Source: Helianthus annuus (taxonomy: Eukaryota > Streptophyta > Magnoliopsida > Asterales > Asteraceae). From it: a stretch of 64,000 nucleotides of DNA. The translations under genes and the position numbers were made by a program. The notes below the pieces were generated by a model. It made no database searches. It was given only the letters and a program-made list of their open reading frames with translations, and was not told where the DNA came from. Below are positions 34,629 to 46,731 of the stretch, one piece after another (the stretch's first letter is position 1; each line of letters starts with the position of its first letter). The stretch spans positions 157,388,799-157,452,798 of the forward strand of contig NC_035446.2 of NCBI RefSeq assembly GCF_002127325.2, in the 5' to 3' direction.

Positions 34629-35689
34629 CAACAAAGTTGATGCACTGTCCCGTTAAGATTACGTTTACTTTATTGTGATTTCCTATGATTCATCTTCAAT
34701 ACCAATGCATGTGGCCTCACAATATCAAAGATTTCATATTTGAAATGTTGTATGAATCATAAATGAACTGAGCATAGTTGCTTATATGATTTTCCGGTGA
34801 CTTTTGACTTTGTTAGAGATAAATGTACTCTTTCTTGCGATTTATTTATAAATATATCGGTCTGTTTTAACATTTAGGCCTTCAGTTCGAGTCTTTTATA
34901 AAAACAGGCTTATAGTTGTCATTATGTCATTATAAAAAGAATAAAAAACCGTGCTTGAGCTTTTATTTATCGTCACATAAAATAAAGTAAATAGAAAATC
35001 AAGAGAATAATCATTTGTAGAGATGTGTATTTGATATTGTTTATTTCGCACAAATTATTTCATGTATTAACTTTATCTTTTATATTTGTGTCTTACTAAA
35101 AATAGACTGAAATATTCAAGCCTTACCAGTTCTTTTATCGTTTCTACTTACATAGCAAGCACTTGTGTGAGGTCACAAAACATTTCTGATGATACAAGAA
35201 CAAAGTACATTTTTTTGGCATATTTTATGACTAACATGATTAATGACATAATCACTTATATTATATTATTGCTGAATTTGTTAAAAATTATAAAGTTGCT
35301 TCTAGTAATTTTCATTTGTGTATAGCAAGTGTAAAACATGTAATGATAGTGAATCAGTTGACCAATAGAGTTAGAAATAAAGAAATGGGAAATTCATGAA
35401 AACAGACAAGTTTACTCACTTTTTAACAAAATAGACATTGACTTTTAAACGTTAAACAAAAATGTATGTTAAGCCAGCAAATTTGGAGGATAAACCAACA
35501 AAAAATACCAGCTAAACCGTACCTACCTCACAGTTGATATCTATTTTGATAATTTGCTTGATCAACTTGTACATTTTTTTATTTTGATAATTTTTTCCAA
35601 GGAAATTCCTTAAATCTTTTTAAAAGAAAAAGAAAAAATGGAATGGGTAACAAATAACCCGACCCAATAGTCCAATAATACACACACAC
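34629..35689. other. Intergenic, RNase H2A to eS25
   Basis: AT-rich, without recognisable genes or transposon ends. A single-exon frame at 35086-35325 has no family resemblance. Confidence 0.35.
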
Positions 35690-35735
35690 AGCCCACAAAC
35701 TTAACCAGTACCTTGAAAACCCTAGATATAAATAA
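35690..35735 (+). promoter_or_regulatory. Ribosomal-protein-type promoter elements (site II, telo-box, TATA)
   Basis: AGCCCA (site II, TGGGCT on the other strand) lies at 35690-35695, a telo-box AAACCCTA at 35717-35724 and a TATA-like GATATAAATAA at 35725-35735. Site II plus telo-box is the usual pairing upstream of plant ribosomal protein genes. Confidence 0.65.
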
Positions 35736-35805
35736 ACAACAGACACACAGATACATACTCTATTTCTTCGCGCAGCCTCTTTCTTGAGAAACTTTAGCAG
35801 ATTTC

Positions 35806-36509
<704 letters not shown>

Positions 36510-36808
36510 GAGTTGCTTGTCATTTCTTTCTTTCTAGACAATGCTCTTTTCATTTTATGATTTTCATTTTGGTTCATTGCAAGATCAACTATCTTTTTTC
36601 AACTTGCACTTTTGTCAGCTTAAGAACCCTGTATGAATTGTGTGTTTTTGTTTATTTGAATCATCCTTATATTATTTATCATCAGCAGCTATATGCTGTA
36701 GGTATTCACTTTTATCTTTATAACCACATTAATTGTATGGTTGATAAGAGGCTTCACAGCTTCGGGTGTGCAGGCAAAGTCTGTTCCAAAATTAATGCTG
36801 ATATGGAT

Positions 36809-37291
36809 CTTGGTTTTAAAATGCGCGCATAATGCGTGATGCGCCCGTTGCGCTAATGAGAGCGCATCGCGACACCTGATGCGTTGCGTTTACATGATGC
36901 GATGATATTGCGACAATTTTGCATAATGCGCCCGTCGCAAAATGCGCCATGATGCACGCATCATTGTTTGTTATGTTTTTTTTCCCAGATTTCATGAAAT
37001 GGGTTGGGTTTTTTCAATACTTAATATTTTAGCATGCTTGAATTGAACCATTATGGTTCCTGAACACTTTTTATGGTTCTAGAAACATTTTAGGATGCTT
37101 GATTTGAACTTAAAAGCACAACTCTTTATCTTCTTACTACGACAATTGTTTTAGTTTTAGTATGTTTTTATAAGTTGTTATGTATAAATAATTTTAGTAT
37201 ACTTTTATAAAGAACGCATCACGTATAAAAGCGCATCACATACGTGATGCGCTCGCATCACGCATTACGCATCGCGCAATTTAAAACCAAG
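36809..37291. mobile_element. hAT MITE with GCGCATCACGC subterminal motifs
   Basis: Perfect 8 bp duplication ATATGGAT (36801-36808 and 37292-37299). The ends are CTTGGTTTTAAAATGCG and CAATTTAAAACCAAG. Both subterminal regions are packed with ATGCGTGATGCGC-like motifs in inverted orientation. Confidence 0.88.
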
Positions 37292-37299
37292 ATATGGAT

Positions 37300-38403
37300 A
37301 TATATTTTACCTAGTGTAATGGATTTGTTTATGGCTTGGGAAATCTAGGTTCAGTTCTTGTGAAAGGATCATCATAAAATACGACCCTGTGCGTTCCATC
37401 TAGTTTGGTCAAATGTGACCTGGTCAATAGCGTTTCTAGCTTCTATAGCCACCAGATCGCTCGGATCACTGTATGGTTGAAGTTTGAACTATATTTGATG
37501 TACCACTTTTGCCAGTTTATGAGATAAATCGATAATATTTAGATCCTGCTGCCCATTACCAAATCTGTATTGAGGAGTGAGTGGTAGTATTTAGGGATTG
37601 CTACTGTGTCGGTACAGGACCTTGAATCGAACTTAAAACTATTTGGTGAGTTACTTAAGTCTAAACGTGTTGTCTTTGAGTTGAAGTAAAAGAAAATAAT
37701 CCCCTACTTTAGGTCACATTGCACCGGTACAATTTGTACCTAGCGGGTTCTGTTATTACATAGGTACCGAGTGCTGTTCTACTCTATGCCAGTTTTTGTA
37801 CGGTTTGGTATTGCTTTTGCGTCTTTTGAGTTTAACACTCATATGTTTACTAGCAATGGTTGCATTTAGCCCAACAAATTATTAGTGGATATGGATAATA
37901 TTTGTTTGTACTTTGGCAATATGAATTGAACACAGTACTATTTAGCCCAGCAAACTCCAACCTGCGTTGCTAGAAGTCACTTTGGGTCATTTTTAATTGT
38001 CTTATTGGCAGAACAGGTTGAACTGAGCATGATTGATAAACCTGGCTAACTTAAACACTTTGAGCTGGCCATGGTTGTGCGTGATTTCCAAGCCTGGGTC
38101 GTACTAGGCTTCATTGACAAACCTGGTTAACTAGAACTAAATGTCACCATTTTTTACGAGGAAACCGATACCAACCAAAACCAAAGAATGGTGAAACCAC
38201 CTGCTGAACAACATAACCCACCTGCCGCCAGTCGGCAACCGCAAATTACTTTACCTCTCTTTATCGTTACCTGAACTCAGGAACCACTGGACTTATTATT
38301 GGAGTAAAAGAAGAGTGGTTAAGAGAGGTTTGATGGGAGTTTAAAAAAAAACCTATGAAGCAATAACCATCTATATCTAGACATTTTTACCAACTAAACT
38401 ATG
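37300..38403. other. Intergenic, nothing recognised
   Basis: No coding family, transposon end or clear repeat was supported. Confidence 0.35.
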
Positions 38404-38953
38404 GGCCTGTTTGGTTTACTCAGATCTGAATGGTTAAGATCTGACCGATCAGATATCTATATCTAAACCATTCAGCTTCATTCACAATCTGAACCATTCA
38501 GACCTTAGGGTGGAGGGTATAGTCAAACACCTTAGGGTGTTTGAGTGAAATCCTAGCCAATAATATTATGCCATGTCAACTCCCCATTCCACTCCCCATT
38601 TTGCACTCAATCAGAGGGTATAGTCAAACACCTTAGGGTGTTTGAATGAAATCCTAGCCAATAATATTATGTCATGTCAACTCCTCATTCCACTCCCCAT
38701 TTTGCACTCAATCAGAGGGTATAGTCAAACATCCTAGGGTGTTTGAGTTATATATTTTTTATTTAAAAATAAACTATGCATAAATAATTAAAACATTTTT
38801 TAAACTAAATAAAAAAAAACAGATTACATTTAAAACTTAAAAAAAAATACATTACATTTAAAATTAAAAAAAAAAAACACATTACATTTAAAATTAAAAA
38901 AAAAACACATTACCTTTAAAATTAAAAAATTAAACCATAAAATAAACTAATAT

Positions 38954-40326
38954 TTAGAAATTGCATGGCCAATTATATTTTTTTGCGATATCTCGTTTCC
39001 TCGCGAGAATAAATGGCAACATCTCGGGTGGAGCATGGTCGTGTGACTCAGTAAATGTCTTCAAATCCCGATCATACATGAGTTGTTTCACCGCCTCGCG
39101 TTGTTCCGCCACTAACGCTATGGTGTCTTCCTCGCGTTTCTTTCGTATATTCGTCAACTCTATCAAACGTGCTTTTTCTTGTTCTTTCAAAAGAGTGTAT
39201 TGGGCGAGCTTCTCGGTGAGGGCCTCTTGGCTATCGTTTGATGATGATGCGGGCCTCTTGTCTTTCCTATTTTGTCTTGTTGATGACGGATCTACGTTTA
39301 TGTCCGGTATATCGATCGGTGGCTCAGTTCCCGGTGTACCCGCATCGGGCTACTTTCTTTTTTGTCCCGAACTTTCACTATCTTCACCCAACAATGGTAC
39401 CCTTGCCCATTTGTCATGTTTACGAACGACCTCCCATGCCTCAATATGTTGAAAACCACTTGGATATATTTTTTTTTGAAATCACTTAAAGCCCTATTCA
39501 TGATGTCGAGGTCGCTAACACCACTACCACGAATACGATCCTACATAGATAACGAATATAAAGTAAAAAAATTAAACATAAACAATTTAATGGAAATTAT
39601 TTTTTAAATGTTATGGAAAATTACCGCTTGTTGCCAAAGACCGTTGAAGTGATTTATCTTACTCAACATAGGGATTCATTTTGAACGTACTTGATGAACT
39701 GTTCGAGTACTTCCGCCGACCGTTTCGTTGTAATGGACGAGAATTTTTTTCCAAAAACTATCCCCTTTTTGTGCATTTCCTTTTTTCTTGTTTAAGGAAC
39801 AATGAACCCATGCCTTGGCTAAGGCTTCTTCATGTGTTTTCGCCCAAGTTTGACGCTCTGCCTTGACTCCCTTTTGTTTCGGGTCACTTGCTTCACCAAT
39901 ATCATCGTCTTCATCCACATATTCTTCTTCGTCCTCGCCACTATCTACATCCAAATGTTGTGTTTAGGGGACAACCTCTACATCATCGTAGATAGGAAGT
40001 GGGCGCTCGACATTCTCTCTTGGTGATTGAATTGGCGGGGTCCTAAATCCAAATGGATCGAACTCGTTTGTGAAGCTTGGGTGTGAAAATATTTGTGGTG
40101 GAAAAGTAGGTTGGGTGAAAAAAGATGGTTGAGTGAAAAAAGATGGTTGAGTTTGAGGGTAATAAAATTGAGGTTGAGTAGTTGGTGAATATCCGTAGGA
40201 GGTTTGAACCGGTGCACTTGGACCTCTACAATCACCTTGTCTCGTTTGCGAAACCTTTTTTCTTGAATCCGATCCTCGGCTAGCGGAACATTTTTTCTTG
40301 GGTTCACCTTTGTTTTGTTTATCCAT
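38954..40326 (-). pseudogene. Harbinger ORF1 (Myb/SANT-like) with an in-frame stop
   Basis: From 40326 leftwards: a basic start (MDKQNKGEPKKKCSASRGS), a Pro/Phe-rich repeat (QPSFFTQPSFFTQPTF), then after a TAA at 39964-39966 in the same frame an acidic run (SGEDEEEYVDEDDDIGE), TWAKTHEEALAKAWVHCS and a SANT-like region. At its end is EEDTIALVAEQREAVKQLM, a coiled-coil-like tail. Further breaks occur near 39670 and 39360. It is likely inactive. A short intron at about 39540-39640 is possible. Confidence 0.7.
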
Positions 40327-40487
40327 GGTGTTTGTGGGTCTAGAAAGAGAATTTTTTTGTAAGAATTGTGTGTTAAAAATGTAAAATTAAATATATTATG
40401 TATTAATATTTAATCTATAGCCATCATAATCATTTACATTATAGAGATCAAAATATATTATAACCTATTAAATAATTAGTTGGTAAT

Positions 40488-41205
40488 TGTTGATGGACCA
40501 TATTACCCTTATTAACTAATTAGGTTTCCTCCTGGGTGCTTATATAAGGAGAATTATGTGGAGGTTAAGGGGTTACTCAGTTACACAATTACACACACCC
40601 CATTAGCCATAACATCATTACGTTCGACCTCCTCTCCTAGCCAATATCCCTTTTCAGTTTTCTAACTCCCCATCATCAGTTAGCACCCTAAGGAGGAACC
40701 AGATCACGATGACAAGCATGTCGAACTCCATTACTGGATTCTCCAACGCACTGTCTGCTATAACAGGTATGTTTTAATGTTTTCCTTCATGTATAAACAG
40801 AACTGAACCAACATGTGGTATCAGAGCATATGTTGATTAGTCAGTTCTGTTTTCGTATCCATAATTCTGGGATTGAAACTTGGAAAACGGATTTTTCGTA
40901 ACTTTAAAACTATAACAGCCGGTTTCGAGTCATGAAGATCGACTCGAGATCTCTGTTTTCGGGAAAAAGATTAATTATATGTTCACTCAAATTCAACTGG
41001 GTTATGTTTTAGCCGAAATTTGTTTAGAAAAACTATTAATATTCAGGTTTCGGGTTCCAGAATTTATGTTTTATGTTTTTAGGGTTCATCATGTTCTTGG
41101 GAAAATTCGATAATTCTGTTATGTTTTGGAATGTTTTAGGATTAATGAGTGTTTATTCCATGTTTGATCCAATTTTAACTTTTAACTTTATTCGAATGCG
41201 TTTGA
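40488..41205 (+). mobile_element. Truncated Copia: LTR, primer-binding site and leader
   Basis: The LTR runs from TGTTGATGG (40488) to ACCAACA (40813), with a TATA box in CTTATATAAGG near 40539. TGGTATCAGAGC at 40816-40827 complements the 3' end of initiator tRNA-Met, the standard Copia primer site. About 380 bases of leader follow, and then the element stops. No gag-pol or second LTR is present. It sits inside the Harbinger element. Confidence 0.75.
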
Positions 41206-41459
41206 AGGGAGGGTATAGTCACCGATTTTGAGACTCTCTCTCATGGTTACCGAATGCGTTTGAAGGGGGGGTATAGTCACCGATTCGGTGACTTGAGTCA
41301 CCGCACAACTCCCCGAGTATTATACCCTCCACCCTTATTTCACCCATTCAGACATCATTCTTTTTGGAACCAAATGCTCACTGCAATCTGATTGAATCAG
41401 ATGTGGACCTAGATGTGGACCTCTGAATAGTTCTCATTCAGTGGTAAACAAACAGGACC

Positions 41460-42089
41460 TGTATTTGCTACTGGGTTTTAAGAGCATCCACAACGTAAAA
41501 TTTTACAAACATCAACCTCGGCATGTCATATCAGATCTCAACTCAAGCCTCCCTAAAAAAATCTTCATTTTTCCATAACACAAAACCTTCACATCACAAT
41601 CCACCATTTGCATGCGGACTAGGTCTTTGGTCATGGACCATTGGAGCTGGGTTTGTGGCCGGAGCAATCTCACAACCCAGGGAATGCCCGTGGGGGCCTT
41701 TCAGTTCTCCACGTGGCCAGCGACGTGATTGCTCCAAAACTATCGTTTTCTGAGTTTCAAAAAATATTGTTTATGTTTACTTTACTAGCAAAAAATCCCA
41801 TACTCAAACATATTAAGTTTATAGAAATGTCATATGAACCAGTTTAATGTGAGTTGTGAGCTGTCTTTTATTGCAACAAAATAGGAAAAATAGAAAAATG
41901 GTGCGTAAAGTTCACTACTTCATTAATCTAAGTGTAGGCACGAGTAAGTTCGGTTCATCAAGGTCTTGGACAAAAACCTCTAGCCATTATCGTGGTATGC
42001 ATGTGTAATTTATATAGTATTAATTTATAGCTTATCTATGAATAAGGGTGTTGTAATTTATGGTTAGTGTTTTTTTTTTTTTTTTTTTA
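41460..42089. other. Intergenic, possible MITE debris
   Basis: GAGCATCCACAAC at 41482 looks like a Harbinger-type MITE end, and 41600-41760 has a GC-rich core, but no second end was found. No gene. Confidence 0.3.
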
Positions 42090-43371
42090 GATTTTTACAT
42101 ATTTTCCCCTTTTAAGCTGTCTTATTACGTATTTCCCTAAACCAAAAAAACAATTACATATTTCCCTCTTTTTTGATAAATTACCCAATTACCATTCTAG
42201 TAAACCATAACTCAAAATAAAGAAGCTGTGCAAATCTAAATAAAGCAAAACAGGATGTCTAGAATAACAAACTATCCAAATAGCTCTAATATATAAACAG
42301 TTACATAAAACAATCAGAAACTGTAGATATAATCCCGATTATCACATTATACTTAAATGTGATTACATAAAATGAACACAAAGTGTTACTGAGATCCAAC
42401 CATCCATGAATCTATTGAACTCTGTAAAAGAAAAAAAAAAACATCAATCTCCAAACAAGAAAATAAAATGAACACAAAGTGTTAGAAAGATCCGACCATC
42501 CATGAATCCATTAAACCAAAAAAAAAACATCAATCTCCAAACAAGAAAAAAACATACGGGAGGTTATATATGCTTTCCACTACTATCTACCAATTATTTA
42601 AATTACATTTTCTCATATAATCATATACTTTTGGCAAACAGAACACAAAAAGAATCTATAACCAGAAAGAGACCAAAAAAAAAAAAAATCCCAGTCAGTA
42701 AAAAAAAGGCAACCCATAATAGGATCAATGGGTGCATATAGATAACAAAGAGAAGATATACCCATTTGCAATCAAACGTCCACCTGAAAGACCAAGAAAA
42801 AATAGAATTAGATCAGGTGGCGAGCCTAAAAATCGACAAAAATGTCCACGATGTAGTGAGTATGGACACCGTGAAAAGACATGCAAAAACTCAGCACCTG
42901 AAGATCTTACTCAACATCAAGTCTAACAAGTAAAGGGGACGGGGAAAGAGTACAAAAAAACATGAAAGTAATTCGTCAAAGTTGAGCGATTGATTTTCAA
43001 ATTTTGTTATTGTATTTGTACTTAAATTTTGCAAAACTTTATGTTTTTTTTAACGAAATTAATTATGAACAAGTAAGGATTACAATTTAATGAAAGTTTG
43101 TGTTTTTTTATTATAAGTATCATGGTTTTGTTTGTATTATTTGACGTAACAAGTAGAAAAAATAGGGTGATACTACATGAATTGGGTAAATATTTAACTG
43201 ATTGATGATATTAGAATGGAGAAATATGTAAATATTTATGTAATATTTATATATTACATAAAGGGAAAATATGTAATATATATGAGTTAGGGAGTGGAAA
43301 TATGTAATTGTTTTTTTGGTTTGGGGAAATACGTAATAAGACAGTTTAGGAGGGGGAAATATGTAAAAATC
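42090..43371 (+). mobile_element. Mutator-like element with long inverted ends and a transposase remnant
   Basis: Ends of about 100 bases are near-perfect complements. The left begins GATTTTTACATATTT and shares CTGTCTTATTACGTATTTCC with the right end. The flanks TTTTTTTTA and CTTTTTTTA agree at eight of nine bases. A 100 bp tandem duplication (about 42370-42550, with ATGAACACAAAGTGTTA) lies inside. Confidence 0.78.
42732..42926 (+). pseudogene. MULE transposase C-terminal zinc-knuckle remnant
   Basis: Reads RPPERPRKNRIRSGGE, then CPRCSEYGHREKTCKN, a CCHC knuckle (CxxC-x4-H-x4-C). Proline- and arginine-rich linkers ending in such a knuckle close many Mutator-type transposases. The catalytic DDE and SWIM regions are missing, so this is a leftover of the element's own gene. 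Confidence 0.75.
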
Positions 43372-43389
43372 CTTTTTTTAAATGATTTT

Positions 43390-43680
43390 TTTACTTTTAA
43401 TATAAATTTTTTCATCTTTTGCAATTTATAACCTTACAAAATTTAATTTTTACCTTTAATCCATAACTTTTCATCTTTTGTAATTTAACCTCACAAAATT
43501 TAATTTTTTTACTTTTAACACAAAACTTTTCAGCATTTCCAATTTAAGCTCACAAAATTTGATTTTTACTTTTGACCCAAAACTTTTCATCTTTAGCAAT
43601 TTAAGTACATAACATCACAACTTTTTTACTTTCAACTTTGGTCCGCTATACTTTTCATCTTTCGCAAATTTTCATTTTAC
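43390..43680. repeat. Minisatellite of about 60 bp units
   Basis: Four to five degenerate units containing ACAAAATTTAATTTTTACTT and AACTTTTCATCTTTTGCAAT. No coding signal. Confidence 0.7.
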
Positions 43681-44330
43681 GCATCTTCAAAATTTTGCAA
43701 GTTAACAGGGCATAATGTGCGTGTTTGGTTCAACGTGTTTATGTCTTTTTTTCTCGTTTGATAGGTTTGTCGCAACGCGCAAATCCTAGATTGACATGGT
43801 TATATTTTTTTATGCTTACATTTCGGTCTAATTTATTTGTATTAACACGTCGCAACTTTAGTGTTGATGGTCACTAGCGGTGGTATAACATTAGTACTAT
43901 TTGACATGATTTTACACCCCGCCAAACCACATGGGCTTAATTCTAGTTATCTTCTATCATGCAACTCTAAAGGTAAAGATCCAAGTTTTTAAAGCAAGTG
44001 TTAACTTACAAAGTTGAGTAAGAAAAACAAATTAATTCTTTTTTTTACTTACAATTTTTCTCAATTAAAATTATGTTTTCGCATAACAATTAGGATTTTT
44101 AATAACAGGTTTAAATTTAAGATATATATAAAAGTATAACTAAATTATTGCATGTTAATTGTTTAGTGTGAACAATCTCTATGCAATTATATTATATATA
44201 ACCTTATTTGGTAATGTTTGTGCCACACACAAAATTCACCATCTTTTTATAACTTGTTACTTTGTTAGGCAAATGAGACAATATCTTGTTGCATAGATTT
44301 TGATATTTACTATATAGCCCATTAATAATT
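43681..44330. other. Intergenic, nothing recognised
   Basis: AT-rich sequence. No gene or element end was supported. Confidence 0.3.
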
Positions 44331-44334
44331 TACA

Positions 44335-44870
44335 CTAGTTGATTTGCACCGCGCTTCGCGACGGCATTTCAGCTGATATCAATTTGGTTTGTTCTCATAT
44401 TAGTACGATACAGGAATTTGGTATAGCAATCATCACACGTTTTATATCAATCAAAAACAAAAAAAAAATGAATATGGTACCGGTATCGATGTTGTTTGGA
44501 TAATATAGGTTCAGTTTGTCACGGTATCGATATTGTTTCGCTGACGGAGTTGTATAAATGAAGTATTATCGAAAAAAACCATAAAAAAGAATACGGGTAC
44601 CGCTACTGATGTTGTTTGGTTTGGCTCGGTAATATGGTGTCAGTTTATCGAAACTAAAAATCATAAAAGTAAATATCGGTACTAATACTGATGTTGTTTG
44701 GTCAATTTTATGTTTGGTACGGTAGCACACAGTATCCGTTTTCAATAAGATTAACCAAAAACCATAACAATGAATATCGGTATCGATGTTATTCAGTCGG
44801 TTTTCCGTTCGGCATGGTAGCGGCGCAACATCCATTTTCAATAAGATTTATATCGGGATATTGGGAAAAA
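44335..44870 (-). mobile_element. Helitron 3' end followed by internal tandem repeats
   Basis: Minus-strand reading ends with hairpin CCGTCGCGAAGCGCGG, a spacer and CTAG at 44338-44335, then T. To the right, 44415-44870 holds four to five degenerate units of about 105 bases around GGTATCGATGTTGTTTGG and AAACCATAA. The 5' end was not found, so the element may extend to about 45.5 kb. Confidence 0.6.
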
Positions 44871-45239
44871 AATCTAATATAGTTGCGTCTTTGGATCATT
44901 TTATACAATTAACATACGCAAGTTATTAGCAAAAATATCATATTAAATAAAAAGTAAAAGACTATTAACAAAATTAAAACAAATACTTAAAAAATTATTT
45001 ACTATTCATGGTCCTTCGTGCCGCTACCAAACCAAATCGAAACCGACTAAAAATTTTCTGTATCGATACCGGTTTTATTTTGATTATTTTTGCTTTCGAT
45101 AAACTGACACCGTATTGCTACCATATTGTACCAAACTGAACCAAACAACACCAATACCAGTATACATTAATTTTTATGGTTTCCTATTTGATAACGAATA
45201 CGTTAATTATATGTTAAAAGTTATATAAAAATATGTTTT

Positions 45240-45535
45240 GAAATCTAATCATGTAATAAACTAATATAATATGAAACCTTAAAAAAATTAATTTTAAAAA
45301 AATTGAAAAACTAATATAAAATGAAACCTTAAAAAAATTAATATTAAAAAAAATTGAAACACTGTTCATCAACTCTTTCTGTTAATATATATAATAAACT
45401 AATATAATATGAAACCTTAAAAAAATTAATTTTAAAAAAATTGAAAAACTAATATAAAATGAAACCTTAAAAAAAGTAATATTAAAAAAATTGAAACACT
45501 GTTCATCAACTCTTTCTGTTAATATATATAATTGT
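45240..45535. repeat. 137 bp tandem duplication
   Basis: A block running from AAACTAATATAATATGAAAC through GTTCATCAACTCTTTCTG is present twice in succession, almost identical. Within each copy a 40 bp AT-rich subunit is itself doubled. Confidence 0.8.
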
Positions 45536-46212
45536 TTGTCTCTTTGGTGTCATAACCTATGACCACATCCTGAATGGGAGCCATGAACAGTCAAGTGGTA
45601 CCGGTGGTTATTTTGAAAATATTGCAGTGGAAATTTCATCAGGAACGTGAGTTAGAAAAAATATCAGAGTTTAGAAACACCAGATTTTTTTATTTATTAA
45701 ACAGATGAGGATAAACCCATGTTTTACAGATGTAGCTTTAATAGGGGATATATAAACCTAAATACATAAAACAACGTTTCTTAATTTAATTGATAAAATA
45801 AGACACTTCTTTAAGCCTTCTGGTGTCATATCACAAATCTTATTCAGATCTATAGTAATCACCTTAAACATGTTTAAAAACATTTTATCAACAGGAAATA
45901 CTAGTGAGTTCATTCAATTTGTATAAAAGGTAGATTCCTTATAATTACAACATTAAGAGTTTTTACATTTGTTTATATCTTTTAATTACTAAATCAGTAT
46001 TTGTCACCTACCCAATTAGGTGACTGTGGTCATATTACTATTGGCTAAATCTTTGTCCAATAGCAACGCTGGACTAGTAGTGTATACAAAACCTCACATA
46101 CCGGCAGTAATTTCAAAATACAAAAACTTAATCACTGTAAATATAAGTAACAATTGGAAAGCATTTAGGGTTTTGAAAACATTTAATAAAATAGAATGAC
46201 TCACATTGTAGG
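45536..46212. other. Intergenic, nothing recognised
   Basis: No coding or transposon signal beyond simple AT-rich sequence. Confidence 0.3.
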
Positions 46213-46408
46213 GGGGGGATAGTGCACGGTCCTCCCAACCGCCGGAGTGATCTCACTCCGGGAGCCGCTACCCGACCAAGCTAGCTCTGCGGTGACTTCC
46301 CCATGCCGAGTTCTTACCCTGGGCGACATATGCCACTCCCAAGACTCGAACCCGGTACCTCTGGGAAGAGGTGGGTGTCGGTGGCCAACTGGGCTACCCC
46401 AGTTGGTT
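46213..46408 (-). mobile_element. tRNA-derived SINE
   Basis: Flanked by a perfect 18 bp duplication, AATGACTCACATTGTAGG (46195-46212 and 46409-46426). On the minus strand it starts near an A-box-like GTAGCCCAGTTGGCC and has a B box GGTTCGAGTCT about 40 bases later, the internal RNA polymerase III promoter. It is about 196 bp and has no reading frame. Confidence 0.85.
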
Positions 46409-46496
46409 AATGACTCACATTGTAGGTCTATTCTTGATTTAACATGCCTCTTGATTCTAAGCCTTCTGATAGTTAAGCATCTACTTTTATAGTTAT

Positions 46497-46628
46497 TAAT
46501 AGAATATTTGTATATTGGTAAATAATTGTAATTGATTTGATTATGATCTCCTCTATATTAGGAGACTTACTGATTGTATATATAGGGACACGTAAAGGAA
46601 TGAGAAATCATCTTGAATAATTCTTATA
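46497..46628 (+). repeat. Copia 5' LTR
   Basis: 132 bp, TA...TA ended. Includes TATATATAGGGACACG as the likely promoter region. Pair of 51153-51284. Confidence 0.92.
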
Positions 46629-46731
46629 TGGTATCAGCCATATAACCGATCCTAAACCCTAATATTCTCTTCGCCGCCCTCCTCTGCCGACTGCTCCTCC
46701 CTTCTGTTTCGTCTCCTTCATCTTCTACCTC

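Larger units (their letters stand above)
38508..41334 (-). mobile_element. PIF/Harbinger element carrying only the Myb-like ORF, itself hit by Copia
   Basis: TTA at 38505-38507 and 41335-41337. The ends are GGGTGGAGGGTATAGTC and TATTATACCCTCCACCC. The left terminal segment (GAGGGTATAGTCAAACA onwards, about 103 bases) is present in two full tandem copies and a partial third. The right end also shows two GGGTATAGTCACCGAT copies. No nuclease ORF. Confidence 0.82.
38404..41459. mobile_element. GGCCTGTTTGG-type MITE, split by a Harbinger element
   Basis: The left end is GGCCTGTTTGGTTTACTCAG. The right end, read inwards, is GGTCCTGTTTGTTTACCACT. Removing 38508-41337 leaves about 230 bases of inverted sequence with CTGAATGGTTAAG-like motifs. 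No clean target duplication was found, so the superfamily is uncertain. Confidence 0.6.

Noticed and set aside
35086..35325. 79-codon frame downstream of RNase H2A
   Set aside because: AT-rich hydrophobic translation without homology or promoter, typical of chance in AT-rich DNA.
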